From Roseburia sp. CAG:303 (GTDB taxonomy: Bacteria > Bacillota > Clostridia > Lachnospirales > Lachnospiraceae): a DNA stretch of 20,960 nt. Each line of letters starts with the position of its first letter. Positions within the stretch are counted from its first letter, which is position 1. Below are positions 1 through 6,936 of the stretch, piece by piece. A program made the translations under genes and the position numbers. The DNA lies in assembly GCA_000437755.1 (NCBI GenBank), contig FR900124.1:14999-35958 (forward strand). The letters are read 5' to 3'. A model generated the notes under the pieces. That model had not been told where the DNA came from. It did no database searches and worked only from the letters and a program-made list of their open reading frames with translations.

Positions 1-2
1 CA

Positions 3-92
3 GCCGCCGCCGCAGTGGCAGGCATGACCATTGCACTCGGTGCAGTATTATTAGTAACAGGAAAGAGAGAAGAAAATTGCGAAACAAAATAA
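3..92 (+). CDS. C-terminal end of an unidentified membrane protein (partial)
   Basis: An open frame enters from the left edge and stops at TAA 90-92. The 29 visible residues begin with an Ala-rich stretch, continue as a hydrophobic segment (GMTIALGAVLLVTG) and end in a charged tail, so the product probably ends with a membrane helix. Its last 16 bases overlap the TTG start of the next gene, which implies co-transcription and translational coupling with the YibE/F gene. YibE/F genes often occur in pairs, so this could be a partner membrane protein, but too little is visible to name it. Confidence 0.55.
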   Translation, partial: AAAAVAGMTIALGAVLLVTGKREENCETK

Positions 93-1198
93 TTCATGGT
101 ATGGGGAAGTACCTTGTAGTATTAGGACTTACAATCGCAATTATCCTCTTTTATAAGAGCGTGGAGAGAACCCCGCTTCTGGCAGATGACAATACGGAAT
201 TTGCCAGGGCGGTAGTGACCGAAACATCAGGAGAAAACCTTCCGGCTGTCGATGGAGAGGGCGACAGCCAGGAGGTTACTCTGCTTATAAAGTCAGGCAG
301 GCATAAGGGCGAATCCGTGGAAGGATATAGTCTGAATGGCTATCTTTATGGTGCAGACTGCAAAAAAGGTACAAAAGTAATTGTGAAATTAAGCGAATAT
401 GGGGATTCTGTATCAGCCAGCGTATACAATTATGACCGGGAAAATGAAATTGCGATATTATTGGCACTGTTTCTGGGACTGATGTGGTTTGTCGGAGGAA
501 AACGCGGATTTAATGCAGTCATAGCACTTGTATTTACGGTTGTTGTAATTATGATGCTCTACATTCCGATGATGTATCTTGGATGGTCTCCATTTCTTGC
601 TGCGGTTATTTCTGTGATACTGATTACCGTCGTAACTCATGTGCTGATTGCTGATTTTAAGGTAAAATCTATCAGCGCCATGCTTGGAACAATCGGCGGA
701 GTCGTTGTGGCAGGACTGATTGCACTGGTATTTGGAAAAGCAGCGCATATCACAGGATATAATGTGGATGACATCGAAAACCTGGTCTATGTGGCACAAA
801 ATTCAAAATTAAGTATCAGCGGAATGTTGTTTTCGGGAATTATTATTTCTTCACTGGGAGCAGTCATGGACGTAGGAATGTCAATTTCTTCTTCTTTAAA
901 TGAAATTTATCAGAAAAATCCGGAGATTTCCGGCAGAGAACTGTTTCATACAGGAATCGTGATAGGCAGGGATATGATTAGTACCATGTCGAATACACTG
1001 ATTCTTGCTTATGTAGGCGGCAGCATCAATCTTCTCATGATTGTGTATGCATATTCCTATCAGATGCATCAGATTCTCAATCTGTATTCTATAGGGATTG
1101 AGATTATGAATGGTGTTGCGGGCAGTATGGGAATCATTCTGACAGTTCCGTTTACCGCCGCAATCACTGTATTTCTGCTTAAAAAGACTCGATATTAA
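77..1198 (+). CDS. YibE/F family multi-pass membrane protein
   Basis: This 373-residue integral membrane protein is recognised as YibE/F (DUF5 clan). An N-terminal membrane anchor (about residues 10-27) is followed by an extracytoplasmic beta-rich stretch of about 100 residues, then a run of hydrophobic helices from about residue 122 to the end with typical phrases such as GGKRGFNAVIAL, SSLGAVMDVGMSIS and the late GGSINLLMIVYAY. The start is TTG at 77, preceded by a purine-rich GGAAAGAGAGAAG; no upstream ATG fits, and the overlap with the preceding gene supports coupled translation. Family members have no well-established biochemical function; transport has been suggested. The 3' end overlaps the convergent murI gene by 20 bp, with no terminator between them. 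Confidence 0.85.
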   Translation: MRNKIIHGMGKYLVVLGLTIAIILFYKSVERTPLLADDNTEFARAVVTETSGENLPAVDGEGDSQEVTLLIKSGRHKGESVEGYSLNGYLYGADCKKGTKVIVKLSEYGDSVSASVYNYDRENEIAILLALFLGLMWFVGGKRGFNAVIALVFTVVVIMMLYIPMMYLGWSPFLAAVISVILITVVTHVLIADFKVKSISAMLGTIGGVVVAGLIALVFGKAAHITGYNVDDIENLVYVAQNSKLSISGMLFSGIIISSLGAVMDVGMSISSSLNEIYQKNPEISGRELFHTGIVIGRDMISTMSNTLILAYVGGSINLLMIVYAYSYQMHQILNLYSIGIEIMNGVAGSMGIILTVPFTAAITVFLLKKTRY

Positions 1199-2015
1199 TC
1201 TGTTCCACTTTTTCAATATAGAAAGGCAGGTCAATGGAATTTCCAAAAGCCTTGAATTTTTCCGGTGTATCACTGACATAGAACTGGTGCATTCTGCTGT
1301 CTGCAATCGTTTCCGATGGGGAGGAGAGATTGTGGGCAGTTAAGAGTTCACGCAGACTAAGTGCAGTTTCATATGCCGGATTTATCAGATTTACACGGTC
1401 CCCCATAATTTTCTTAATTGTACTTCTGAGAAGCGGGTAATGGGTACAGCCCAGTATCAGTGCATCAATATTCTTATCGTCAAATTCTGACAGATATCTT
1501 CTCGCCACTTCATCCGTCACCGTATCATGCAGCCAGCCTTCTTCCACAAGCGGAACAAAGAGAGGACATGGTTTGCTGATCACGACAGCCTCCGGGTCAT
1601 ATTCATGAATGACCTTGGTATAAATCTGGCTGTGCACCGTTCCTTCCGTTCCAATAACACCAATCCGCTTGGTTGTAGTATTGGAAACGGCAGTCTTTGC
1701 ACCGGGTTTTACGACTCCGATAATTGGCAGGTCAAATTCCTTCTGTAATTCATCCAAAGCCAGCGCACTTGCAGTATTGCAGGCAATTACGATGGCCTTT
1801 ACATTTTTCGTGAGAAGAAACCGTACAATCTGTTTGGAATATTTGATAATCGTTCCTTTTGATTTGCTGCCGTATGGAACTCTGGCAGTATCCCCAAAAT
1901 AAACAATCGACTCATTCGGAAGCTGCCGCATAATCTCGCGGGCAACCGTAAGACCGCCCACTCCGGAGTCAAAAACACCGATCGGTGATAAATTCTTTTC
2001 TGTATTTATATTCAT
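1179..2015 (-). CDS. murI: Glutamate racemase
   Basis: A 278-residue cytoplasmic enzyme that interconverts L- and D-glutamate, supplying D-Glu for peptidoglycan. The family signatures are intact: the N-terminal GVFDSGVGGLTV, GDTARVPYG near residues 41-49, and the two catalytic cysteines, Cys79 in IACNTASA and Cys190 in LGCTHYPLL. Length is normal. The ATG at 2015 sits behind AGGAAAGGA at about 2021-2030. Transcription probably starts at a strong promoter at 2126-2154, giving a leader of about 100 nt that contains an intrinsic terminator just before the ribosome binding site. Expression may therefore be attenuated. The gene stands alone, divergent from spoIIR and convergent with the YibE/F gene, with which it overlaps by 20 bp. 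Confidence 0.96.
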   Translation of the reverse strand: MNINTEKNLSPIGVFDSGVGGLTVAREIMRQLPNESIVYFGDTARVPYGSKSKGTIIKYSKQIVRFLLTKNVKAIVIACNTASALALDELQKEFDLPIIGVVKPGAKTAVSNTTTKRIGVIGTEGTVHSQIYTKVIHEYDPEAVVISKPCPLFVPLVEEGWLHDTVTDEVARRYLSEFDDKNIDALILGCTHYPLLRSTIKKIMGDRVNLINPAYETALSLRELLTAHNLSSPSETIADSRMHQFYVSDTPEKFKAFGNSIDLPFYIEKVEQINIESF

Positions 2016-2030
2016 GCTAAATCCTTTCCT

Positions 2031-2068
2031 GAAAAAAAGGCATCCAATACTTCACCGGTCTTGGATGC
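2031..2068 (-). terminator. Intrinsic terminator in the murI leader (candidate attenuator)
   Basis: On the minus strand GCATCCAA (2068-2061) pairs with TTGGATGC (2047-2040) across a 13-nt loop and is followed directly by a run of seven T (2038-2032). The structure lies between the murI promoter and the murI Shine-Dalgarno sequence. No minus-strand gene lies upstream for it to terminate, so premature termination of murI mRNA is the natural reading. Confidence 0.7.
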
Positions 2069-2125
2069 TCTTTCTGTGAGTTATGCATAATTGTATTCGT
2101 TTTGGCACGTTTTGCACTTACAGAT

Positions 2126-2154
2126 ATTATAATATGCCATGAAAGAAAAATCAA
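2126..2154 (-). promoter_or_regulatory. Sigma-A-type promoter of murI
   Basis: Reading the minus strand, TTGATT (2154-2149) is followed after exactly 17 bp by TATAAT (2131-2126). The predicted start site near 2119 gives a leader of about 100 nt before the murI ATG at 2015. Confidence 0.75.
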
Positions 2155-2178
2155 GTCCTGAAAATTATAATTTCCCCG

Positions 2179-2206
2179 GTATAAATTTCCAGTAGCGGGC
2201 AATACT
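2179..2206 (+). promoter_or_regulatory. Sigma-F-like forespore promoter of spoIIR
   Basis: GTATA (2179-2183) is followed after 14 bp by GGCAATACT (2198-2206). This fits the known sigma-F pattern of a GYWTA -35 and a GGnnAnAnT -10, although the spacer is one base shorter than the usual 15. It lies 40 bp before the spoIIR start codon. SpoIIR is sigma-F-controlled in Bacillus subtilis, so the match is biologically expected. Confidence 0.6.
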
Positions 2207-2245
2207 TCATACAGGCGCCAATCTAAGAGTCAGGAGAAAGAGGTT

Positions 2246-2890
2246 ATGAAGGGAAAATTAGCAATTATTGCAGCAGCAGTTTTAATCGGGACAGCAGGTA
2301 CATATATCTTGAATGAGAACACCGTGGAAAGAGATACGGTGGAGATACAGCAGGAAATAGCACAGAAGATTCTACGTTTCCATGTACTGGCAAACAGCGA
2401 CTCAGAGGAAGATCAGGCATTGAAATTAAAGGTAAAAGAAGGTGTGACCGGCTATCTGGATCAATATCTGAACGAGGATGGCATGACACTTGATGAAACA
2501 AAAGAGATTGTGGAGGATAAGAAGGAAGATGTTATTGTACTTGCACAGGAGATTATCCGGGAAAACGGATATGATTACAGTGTAACGGCAGAACTGACCA
2601 CCGATTATTTTCCGGTAAAATCCTATGGGGATGTAACACTGCCGGCGGGTGAATACGAGGCATTCCGGATAAAAATCGGGGAAGCAGAGGGGAAAAACTG
2701 GTGGTGCATTTTATATCCGCCGCTCTGCTTTGTGGATGCTTCCTATGGATATGTTCCGGATGCTTCCAAACAGAAGCTGGAGAAAATGCTTGACGCAGAT
2801 GCCTACCAGACCATTACGGACGGGGGAGTTGCCAAAGGAAAAGTCGAGGTACGTTCCAAAATATGGGATACAATTAAAAAAATCTTCTAA
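2246..2890 (+). CDS. spoIIR: Stage II sporulation protein R
   Basis: A 214-residue exported signalling protein. In Bacillus it is made in the forespore under sigma-F, crosses into the intermembrane space and activates the SpoIIGA protease, which processes pro-sigma-E in the mother cell. The N-terminus has a Lys-containing head and hydrophobic segment (residues 3-21) typical of a signal or anchor. The conserved core ILRFHVLANSDSEEDQ (about 42-57) and GKNWWCILYPPLCFVD (about 148-163) identify the family. The start is ATG 2246 behind AGGAGAAAGAGG. A sigma-F-like promoter lies 40 bp upstream. This is direct evidence that the organism belongs to an endospore-forming lineage. Confidence 0.95.
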   Translation: MKGKLAIIAAAVLIGTAGTYILNENTVERDTVEIQQEIAQKILRFHVLANSDSEEDQALKLKVKEGVTGYLDQYLNEDGMTLDETKEIVEDKKEDVIVLAQEIIRENGYDYSVTAELTTDYFPVKSYGDVTLPAGEYEAFRIKIGEAEGKNWWCILYPPLCFVDASYGYVPDASKQKLEKMLDADAYQTITDGGVAKGKVEVRSKIWDTIKKIF

Positions 2891-2896
2891 TAATGT

Positions 2897-2925
2897 TTGA
2901 AAATTATGGTAAAACATGGTATACT
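2897..2925 (+). promoter_or_regulatory. Promoter of the MntR-like regulator
   Basis: TTGAAA (2897-2902), a 17-bp spacer and TATACT (2920-2925) lie just after spoIIR. The start codon at 2975 is about 50 bp downstream. The promoter position rules out translation starts further upstream in the same frame. Confidence 0.7.
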
Positions 2926-2974
2926 AAAAATAATACGCAATGAGAGTGTTATTTTTAGGAGGAGTGATGTGACT

Positions 2975-3340
2975 ATGGCAACGAATGAATCAGCAGAAAA
3001 TTACCTGGAAACTATTTTAATGTTAAGCAAACGGCTGCCTGTAGTCCGTTCAGTAGATATTGCGAATGAATTGGGATTTAAAAAATCAAGTGTTAGTATT
3101 GCGATGAAGAATCTGAGAGAGAAACAGCATATTACCGTAACGGATGCAGGCTATATATATTTGACGGAGACAGGAAAAGAGATTGCGGAGATGATATATG
3201 AAAGACATGAATATCTGTCGACATGGCTGGAAAGCATGGGTGTGCCAAAAGAGATAGCGACAGAAGATGCCTGCAAGATAGAGCATGTTATCAGTAAAGA
3301 AAGCTTTGAAGCGATCAAGACACATGTAAAATATGTTTAG
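2975..3340 (+). CDS. DtxR/MntR-family metal-dependent transcriptional regulator
   Basis: A 121-residue winged-helix regulator. It opens with the family phrase SAENYLETILML, then the recognition helix region (VDIANELGFKKSSVSIAMKNLRE, about residues 27-49), a wing (GYIYLTETGKEIA) and the metal-binding/dimerisation half with RHEYLSTWLESMGVP and EDACKIEHVIS, matching MntR/DtxR ligand positions (Glu, His, Cys, Glu/His). Such proteins repress uptake genes when Mn(II) or Fe(II) is plentiful. It lacks the SH3-like third domain, as MntR does, and is slightly shorter than Bacillus MntR. ATG 2975 is chosen because AGGAGGAG lies 10 bases before it and the in-frame earlier start would lie inside the promoter. 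A strong terminator follows. Confidence 0.9.
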   Translation: MATNESAENYLETILMLSKRLPVVRSVDIANELGFKKSSVSIAMKNLREKQHITVTDAGYIYLTETGKEIAEMIYERHEYLSTWLESMGVPKEIATEDACKIEHVISKESFEAIKTHVKYV

Positions 3341-3352
3341 GAAGATATGAGG

Positions 3353-3381
3353 CAAGGGGCAGTGTATGCCCCTTGTTTTTT
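3353..3381 (+). terminator. Intrinsic terminator after the MntR-like gene
   Basis: CAAGGGGCA (3353-3361) and TGCCCCTTG (3367-3375) form a perfect 9-bp stem with a 5-nt loop, followed by six T (3376-3381). The next gene starts only 20 bases downstream, so it may depend on readthrough. Confidence 0.88.
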
Positions 3382-3401
3382 GGAAAGAGAGAACAGAAGA
3401 G

Positions 3402-4616
3402 ATGGAAATAGATATCATAGGATTATTAAATGCATTTTCTTATGCATTAGACTGCGTGGAAGCAGAGCTTGTCCATGTTACGACAAGGCATGGAAAAAGA
3501 GTTGCCTATATCAGTGTGTGTATGGCAGAAAATATGGGTATTACAGGCGATGAACTGATTGACCTTGCGGCATGCGCCCTGCTGCATGACAATGCCCTGC
3601 TGCAGTACATACAGGAAGAATTCCGGAAAGGTGCAGAGGAACAGACGGATAAAAGTATGACACCAAAACAGGTGGCGATGCACTGCGTTTATGGAGAAAA
3701 GAATCTGAAGAATTATCCATTCCACACGGACGTTACCAATGTCATACTCTACCATCATGAAAATGCGGACGGATCCGGACCGTTCCGGAAAACATGGGAA
3801 GAAACACCATTATTTGCCCGGATGATTCATTTGGCGGATAAGGTGGATACTTTTTGTAAAACGGACGCACTTACAGAAGAAATATGGGAAAAGACAAAGA
3901 ATTATATTTTAAAATACAGGGGACGGAAGTTCGATGAGGAATGTGCGGAATGCTTCTTACAGTCCTTTGGGAAAGAGAGGTTTTTCCGTCTGGCCTCAGA
4001 GGAGCTGGAGGAATATCTCTGGAAGGATGTCCCACACAGAAAAGAATACTACAGTTACGAAGCACTACGGAAGCTGGCGGATTTATTTGCCGGAATCATT
4101 GATTACAAATCTGAATTTACCGGCAGACATTCTCTCGGTGTAGCAGCAAAAGCAGCAGAGATTACAGAATATATGGGGTATGACAGGGAAACGGTGGAGA
4201 AAATGTATTTCGCAGGAGCATTGCATGATATCGGAAAAATTATCGTCGGAAATGATATTCTGGAAAAACCGGCAAGGCTTACGGAAGAGGAATTTGCCCA
4301 TATGAAGGATCATGCGGCATGTACTTATATGCTGTTGTCAGGAATCGAGGGAATGGAAGAGATTCGTGACTGGGCAGCATTTCATCATGAAAAGCTGGAC
4401 GGCAGCGGTTATCCGTTTGGAAAGACGGCAGAAGAACTGAGCGAACCGGAGAGAATCATGGCATGTGCGGACATCTATCAGGCACTGGTAGAGGACAGAC
4501 CATACAAAAAAGGAATGGATCATGAGAAAGCCTGCAGCATTATGAATGATATGGCGGAGAGAAACTGGATTGATCCGAATATTGTACATTGTATACAGAA
4601 AATGTATCAAAAATAA
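3402..4616 (+). CDS. Tandem HD / HD-GYP domain protein, putative c-di-GMP phosphodiesterase
   Basis: A 404-residue soluble protein with two HD-GYP-like halves. The C-terminal half is a canonical HD-GYP domain: His243, the HDIGK motif at 275-279, HHEKLDGSGYPFG at 328-340 and ADIYQAL at 356-362. HD-GYP domains hydrolyse c-di-GMP at a bi- or trinuclear metal centre. The N-terminal half repeats the plan with His30, HD at 62-63, HHENADGSGPF at 118-128 and LADKVDTF, but the GYP tyrosine is missing, so it may be inactive or regulatory. No receiver or membrane domain is present. ATG 3402 was chosen over 3366 because the latter lies inside the upstream terminator stem. The likely role is lowering c-di-GMP, with effects on motility. 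Confidence 0.85.
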   Translation: MEIDIIGLLNAFSYALDCVEAELVHVTTRHGKRVAYISVCMAENMGITGDELIDLAACALLHDNALLQYIQEEFRKGAEEQTDKSMTPKQVAMHCVYGEKNLKNYPFHTDVTNVILYHHENADGSGPFRKTWEETPLFARMIHLADKVDTFCKTDALTEEIWEKTKNYILKYRGRKFDEECAECFLQSFGKERFFRLASEELEEYLWKDVPHRKEYYSYEALRKLADLFAGIIDYKSEFTGRHSLGVAAKAAEITEYMGYDRETVEKMYFAGALHDIGKIIVGNDILEKPARLTEEEFAHMKDHAACTYMLLSGIEGMEEIRDWAAFHHEKLDGSGYPFGKTAEELSEPERIMACADIYQALVEDRPYKKGMDHEKACSIMNDMAERNWIDPNIVHCIQKMYQK

Positions 4617-4640
4617 AAACAGGCAGCTCAGGCTGCCTGT
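4612..4640. terminator. Bidirectional terminator between the HD-GYP gene and the thioredoxin operon
   Basis: ACAGGCAGC (4619-4627) and GCTGCCTGT (4632-4640) form a perfect 9-bp stem with loop TCAG. Reading leftwards the stem is followed by TTTTTATTT, a good U-tract for the convergent trx operon. Reading rightwards the tract is only CATTTAATTT, so termination should be stronger on the minus strand. Confidence 0.8.
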
Positions 4641-4643
4641 CAT

Positions 4644-5024
4644 TTAATTTACAGAATAAGAATAATCGGATAAAGAAAGACTGTCAATACTACTGCCATT
4701 ATTAACATGGACGCCAATCGTCAGCGGAGCTTTCAGGGATGATGGGAAAGTAAGGGTTGCAGTCTGACCGGAAACGGATGTGGAAACAGTTCCACTGTTA
4801 TCGGTTTCTACCTGATCAATCGCAATATTAAAATTCAGTGTAAGGGTAATGGTACCATTTATTCCGTTCCATTCTGCAGAACAGTACCCTTTTCCGCCTC
4901 CGGTCCATCTGTCCCAGACACCGAGATAATTCACGGTAAGACTTCCGGAACCACTGGCTGCGAATACACCTTCAAAAGCTTCGGATGCAATGATGATTTC
5001 CGGTTTTTTATATACATTTGCCAT
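4644..5024 (-). CDS. Small protein of unknown function with KPEI-type leader-like N-terminus
   Basis: A 126-residue protein I do not recognise. It starts at ATG 5024 behind a very strong AAAGGAGGAA (5031-5040). The first 24 residues (YKKPEI, then SEAFEGVFAASG) resemble the short leader found on many small clostridial peptides and RiPP precursors, rather than a classical signal peptide. The rest is Gly/Ser/Thr-rich, with alternating polar and hydrophobic residues suggesting a beta-sandwich. It has two Trp in VWDRWTGGG, one in EWNGI, and a single Cys48. The pattern loosely recalls carbohydrate-binding or Ig-like folds, but that is only an impression. It is the last gene of the trx operon, 32 bp after trxB, and ends at a bidirectional terminator. 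Confidence 0.75.
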   Translation of the reverse strand: MANVYKKPEIIIASEAFEGVFAASGSGSLTVNYLGVWDRWTGGGKGYCSAEWNGINGTITLTLNFNIAIDQVETDNSGTVSTSVSGQTATLTFPSSLKAPLTIGVHVNNGSSIDSLSLSDYSYSVN

Positions 5025-5056
5025 AATAAATTCCTCCTTTGTACCTTTGTGGGCTG

Positions 5057-5968
5057 TTATTGTTTTTCTGCAATATAATTGCATGCCTGTAATGCGGCGA
5101 CTGCACCATCGGATGCAGCGGTTGTAAGCTGTCGTACCGGTTTTGTGCGGCAGTCACCTGCCGTAAAGATTCCGGCAACATTTGTGTTACATTCCTCACC
5201 TGAGATAAAATATCCCTTTTCATCGGTATGAATCATATCTTCAAACGGATGATTTGCAGGCTCCTGACCAATCGCAACAAAAAGTCCGCTGACTGCAAGT
5301 TCGGATTCTTCGCCGGTGATTTTATTCTTCACGGTAATGGAAGTAAGTCTGCCATCCCCGTTCAGACGAATGACATTGCTGTTGGTAACAAAAGTTACAT
5401 TTTCCTTCTCTTCCAGAGCTTCCAACAGCTTCTTCTCACCGCGGAAAGTATCCCGGCGGTGAATCAGATAAACGTGGCTGCAATAGTTAGAGAGGAAGAG
5501 TGCGTCCTCAAGTGCGGTATTTCCGCCGCCGGAAACGGCGACATCTTTTCCGCGGAAAAACATTCCGTCACAGGTTGCACAGTAGGAAACACCTGCTCCG
5601 AGGAGTTCTTCTTCACGATCCAGTCCGAGCTTCCGGTTGCTTGCACCGGTAGCAAGGATGACGGTATGACAGTCATAGGAATTTTTATTTGTCTTTACAA
5701 CTTTCTTATTATCCAGACATTCGATTCCGGTAACTTCCTCATAAACAACTTTTGCACCGAGGTCTTTTGCCTGCTCATAGAGATTTGTGGCAAAATCATA
5801 GCCAGACACATTTTTGATTCCCGGATAATTCTCAATCTCCGGAGTATTAATAATCTGCCCTCCGTAACCGGACTTTTCCAGTACCAGAACCGTTTTTCCG
5901 GAACGCACACCATAGATGGCGGCGGAAAGTCCTGCCGGTCCTGCACCTACAATAATAATATCGTACAT
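5057..5968 (-). CDS. trxB: Thioredoxin-disulfide reductase
   Basis: A 303-residue FAD- and NADPH-dependent flavoenzyme that reduces thioredoxin. Visible motifs are the FAD-binding GAGPAG (8-13), the redox-active CATC (130-133), the NADPH-binding GGGNTALEDA (147-156) with HRRDTFRG (170-177), and the late FAD motif GIFTAGDC. Length matches the bacterial low-molecular-weight class. The ATG at 5968 is preferred over the GTG at 5977, because the AAAGG Shine-Dalgarno sequence lies at the correct distance for 5968 but directly against 5977. It lies 15 bp behind trxA and is followed 32 bp later by the small leader-like protein gene, all on one strand. Confidence 0.96.
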   Translation of the reverse strand: MYDIIIVGAGPAGLSAAIYGVRSGKTVLVLEKSGYGGQIINTPEIENYPGIKNVSGYDFATNLYEQAKDLGAKVVYEEVTGIECLDNKKVVKTNKNSYDCHTVILATGASNRKLGLDREEELLGAGVSYCATCDGMFFRGKDVAVSGGGNTALEDALFLSNYCSHVYLIHRRDTFRGEKKLLEALEEKENVTFVTNSNVIRLNGDGRLTSITVKNKITGEESELAVSGLFVAIGQEPANHPFEDMIHTDEKGYFISGEECNTNVAGIFTAGDCRTKPVRQLTTAASDGAVAALQACNYIAEKQ

Positions 5969-5983
5969 AATATTCACCTTTAA

Positions 5984-6298
5984 TTAATAGAGTCCAAAAA
6001 AGTCAGCGAGTTCATCCTTTGGCATAGCACCCAGGGTTTTCTTCACTTCTTTGCCGTTTTCCATCCGTATAAAAGTTGGAATGGACATTACGTTAAACTG
6101 TGCGGCAAGTTCCGGCTCCATATCAACATTCAGCTTTACAAATTTAATATCTGTAAATTCTTCGGATAACTCCTCGATTACAGGCCCCATCATCTGGCAT
6201 GGCCCGCACCATGCTGCCCAGAAATCAATGATGACCGGTTTGTCGGATTTTATAACTTCAGTTTCAAAACTGTCTTTTGTTATATTTATTACTGCCAT
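5984..6298 (-). CDS. trxA: Thioredoxin
   Basis: A 104-residue cytoplasmic thiol-disulfide oxidoreductase. The active site WCGPC is intact (Cys31 and Cys34), preceded by VIIDFWAAW, and the cis-proline loop SIPTF is present. Length is standard. Two ATGs are close together. The one at 6298 is chosen because GGAGG (6306-6310) is 7 bases from it, while the ATG at 6304 would be one base from the Shine-Dalgarno sequence. It is the second gene of a DUF1934-trxA-trxB-small protein operon, 36 bp after the DUF1934 gene, and its partner reductase lies directly downstream. Confidence 0.96.
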   Translation of the reverse strand: MAVINITKDSFETEVIKSDKPVIIDFWAAWCGPCQMMGPVIEELSEEFTDIKFVKLNVDMEPELAAQFNVMSIPTFIRMENGKEVKKTLGAMPKDELADFFGLY

Positions 6299-6334
6299 AT
6301 TCATTCCTCCAATCTGTCAGTGCTGTTAATAGTG

Positions 6335-6751
6335 TCAGCAGAATAATGCTTCAATATTCAACTGATTTACTGATACAAATGATCCGTTCAAAGAAAGTGT
6401 ATACTCAATCCTTGCACAGATGCCTTCTTCCGTAAGCTCATAAGAAGCAAGGGAAGTGTTTAAAGACATAGAAAGATTGCCGTAAGGAGTTGCATAATCC
6501 GTTTCCGTAAGTTTGCCGGGACAGAAAATCATTTTAGATTCTGCATCTCCGTGTTTCATCACTTCGATGGAATGGTCGGAAATCCGGATAATCGTTTTCG
6601 TGATGCCGCCTTCCTCGGAAAGTTCTTCATATTTTAAATAATATTTTCCGGCAATCGTATCAAAATCACCGAATGCAGCAGATTCAACAAGTTCCTCCGC
6701 CTCTTCGTTTCTCTGGATTCCGGTAATGTGAATCCGAACCTCTTTTTTCAT
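6335..6751 (-). CDS. DUF1934 / YwiB-like protein
   Basis: A 138-residue protein of the DUF1934 family (Bacillus YwiB-like, a calycin-type beta barrel of unknown function). Recognisable elements are the opening KKEVRIHITGIQ, KYYLKYEE, RISDHSIEVMKHG and the long alternating C-terminal strands (NLSMSLNTSLASYEL, RIEYTLSLNGSFV). The start at 6751 is chosen because the family N-terminus begins there. A longer in-frame extension would cover a good promoter (6795-6823) and has a low-complexity, non-conserved sequence. The ribosome binding site is weak (AGG about 10 bases upstream). It is the first gene of the thioredoxin operon, divergent from feoA. Confidence 0.85.
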   Translation of the reverse strand: MKKEVRIHITGIQRNEEAEELVESAAFGDFDTIAGKYYLKYEELSEEGGITKTIIRISDHSIEVMKHGDAESKMIFCPGKLTETDYATPYGNLSMSLNTSLASYELTEEGICARIEYTLSLNGSFVSVNQLNIEALFC

Positions 6752-6794
6752 AATATATAACCTGCATTTCTTAGATTCTGTCTTACTTCGTAAC

Positions 6795-6823
6795 ATCATA
6801 TCATCTAATCGGAAAATTTTCAA
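6795..6823 (-). promoter_or_regulatory. Promoter of the DUF1934-trxA-trxB operon
   Basis: On the minus strand TTGAAA (6823-6818), a 17-bp spacer and TATGAT (6800-6795) precede the DUF1934 start at 6751 by about 44 bp. It lies back to back with the feo promoter, about 70 bp away. Confidence 0.7.
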
Positions 6824-6894
6824 TAGATTATAAAAAAAGAGAAAATGTTCCTGATTTTGTACAACGTTATTGAAAAAAAATATCAATAAAGTTC

Positions 6895-6923
6895 TTGACA
6901 TCTAATAAATGTTAGCATATACT
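6895..6923 (+). promoter_or_regulatory. Consensus promoter of the feo operon
   Basis: A perfect TTGACA (6895-6900), a 17-bp spacer and TATACT (6918-6923). The -10 is embedded in the near-palindrome GTTAGCATATACTAAC (6911-6926; seven of eight half-site positions match), which could be a second operator. The Fur box begins 14 bp after the -10, over the expected start site. Confidence 0.85.
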
Positions 6924-6936
6924 AACTGCGTTGGGA

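Noticed and set aside
2897..2974. Longer N-terminus for the MntR-like regulator
   Set aside because: It would begin inside the -35 of the promoter and lacks a ribosome binding site. The family N-terminus starts at the 2975 ATG.
6752..6901. Longer N-terminus for the DUF1934 protein
   Set aside because: The extension covers the operon's own promoter and reaches into the feo -35 region, and its sequence is non-conserved and low complexity.
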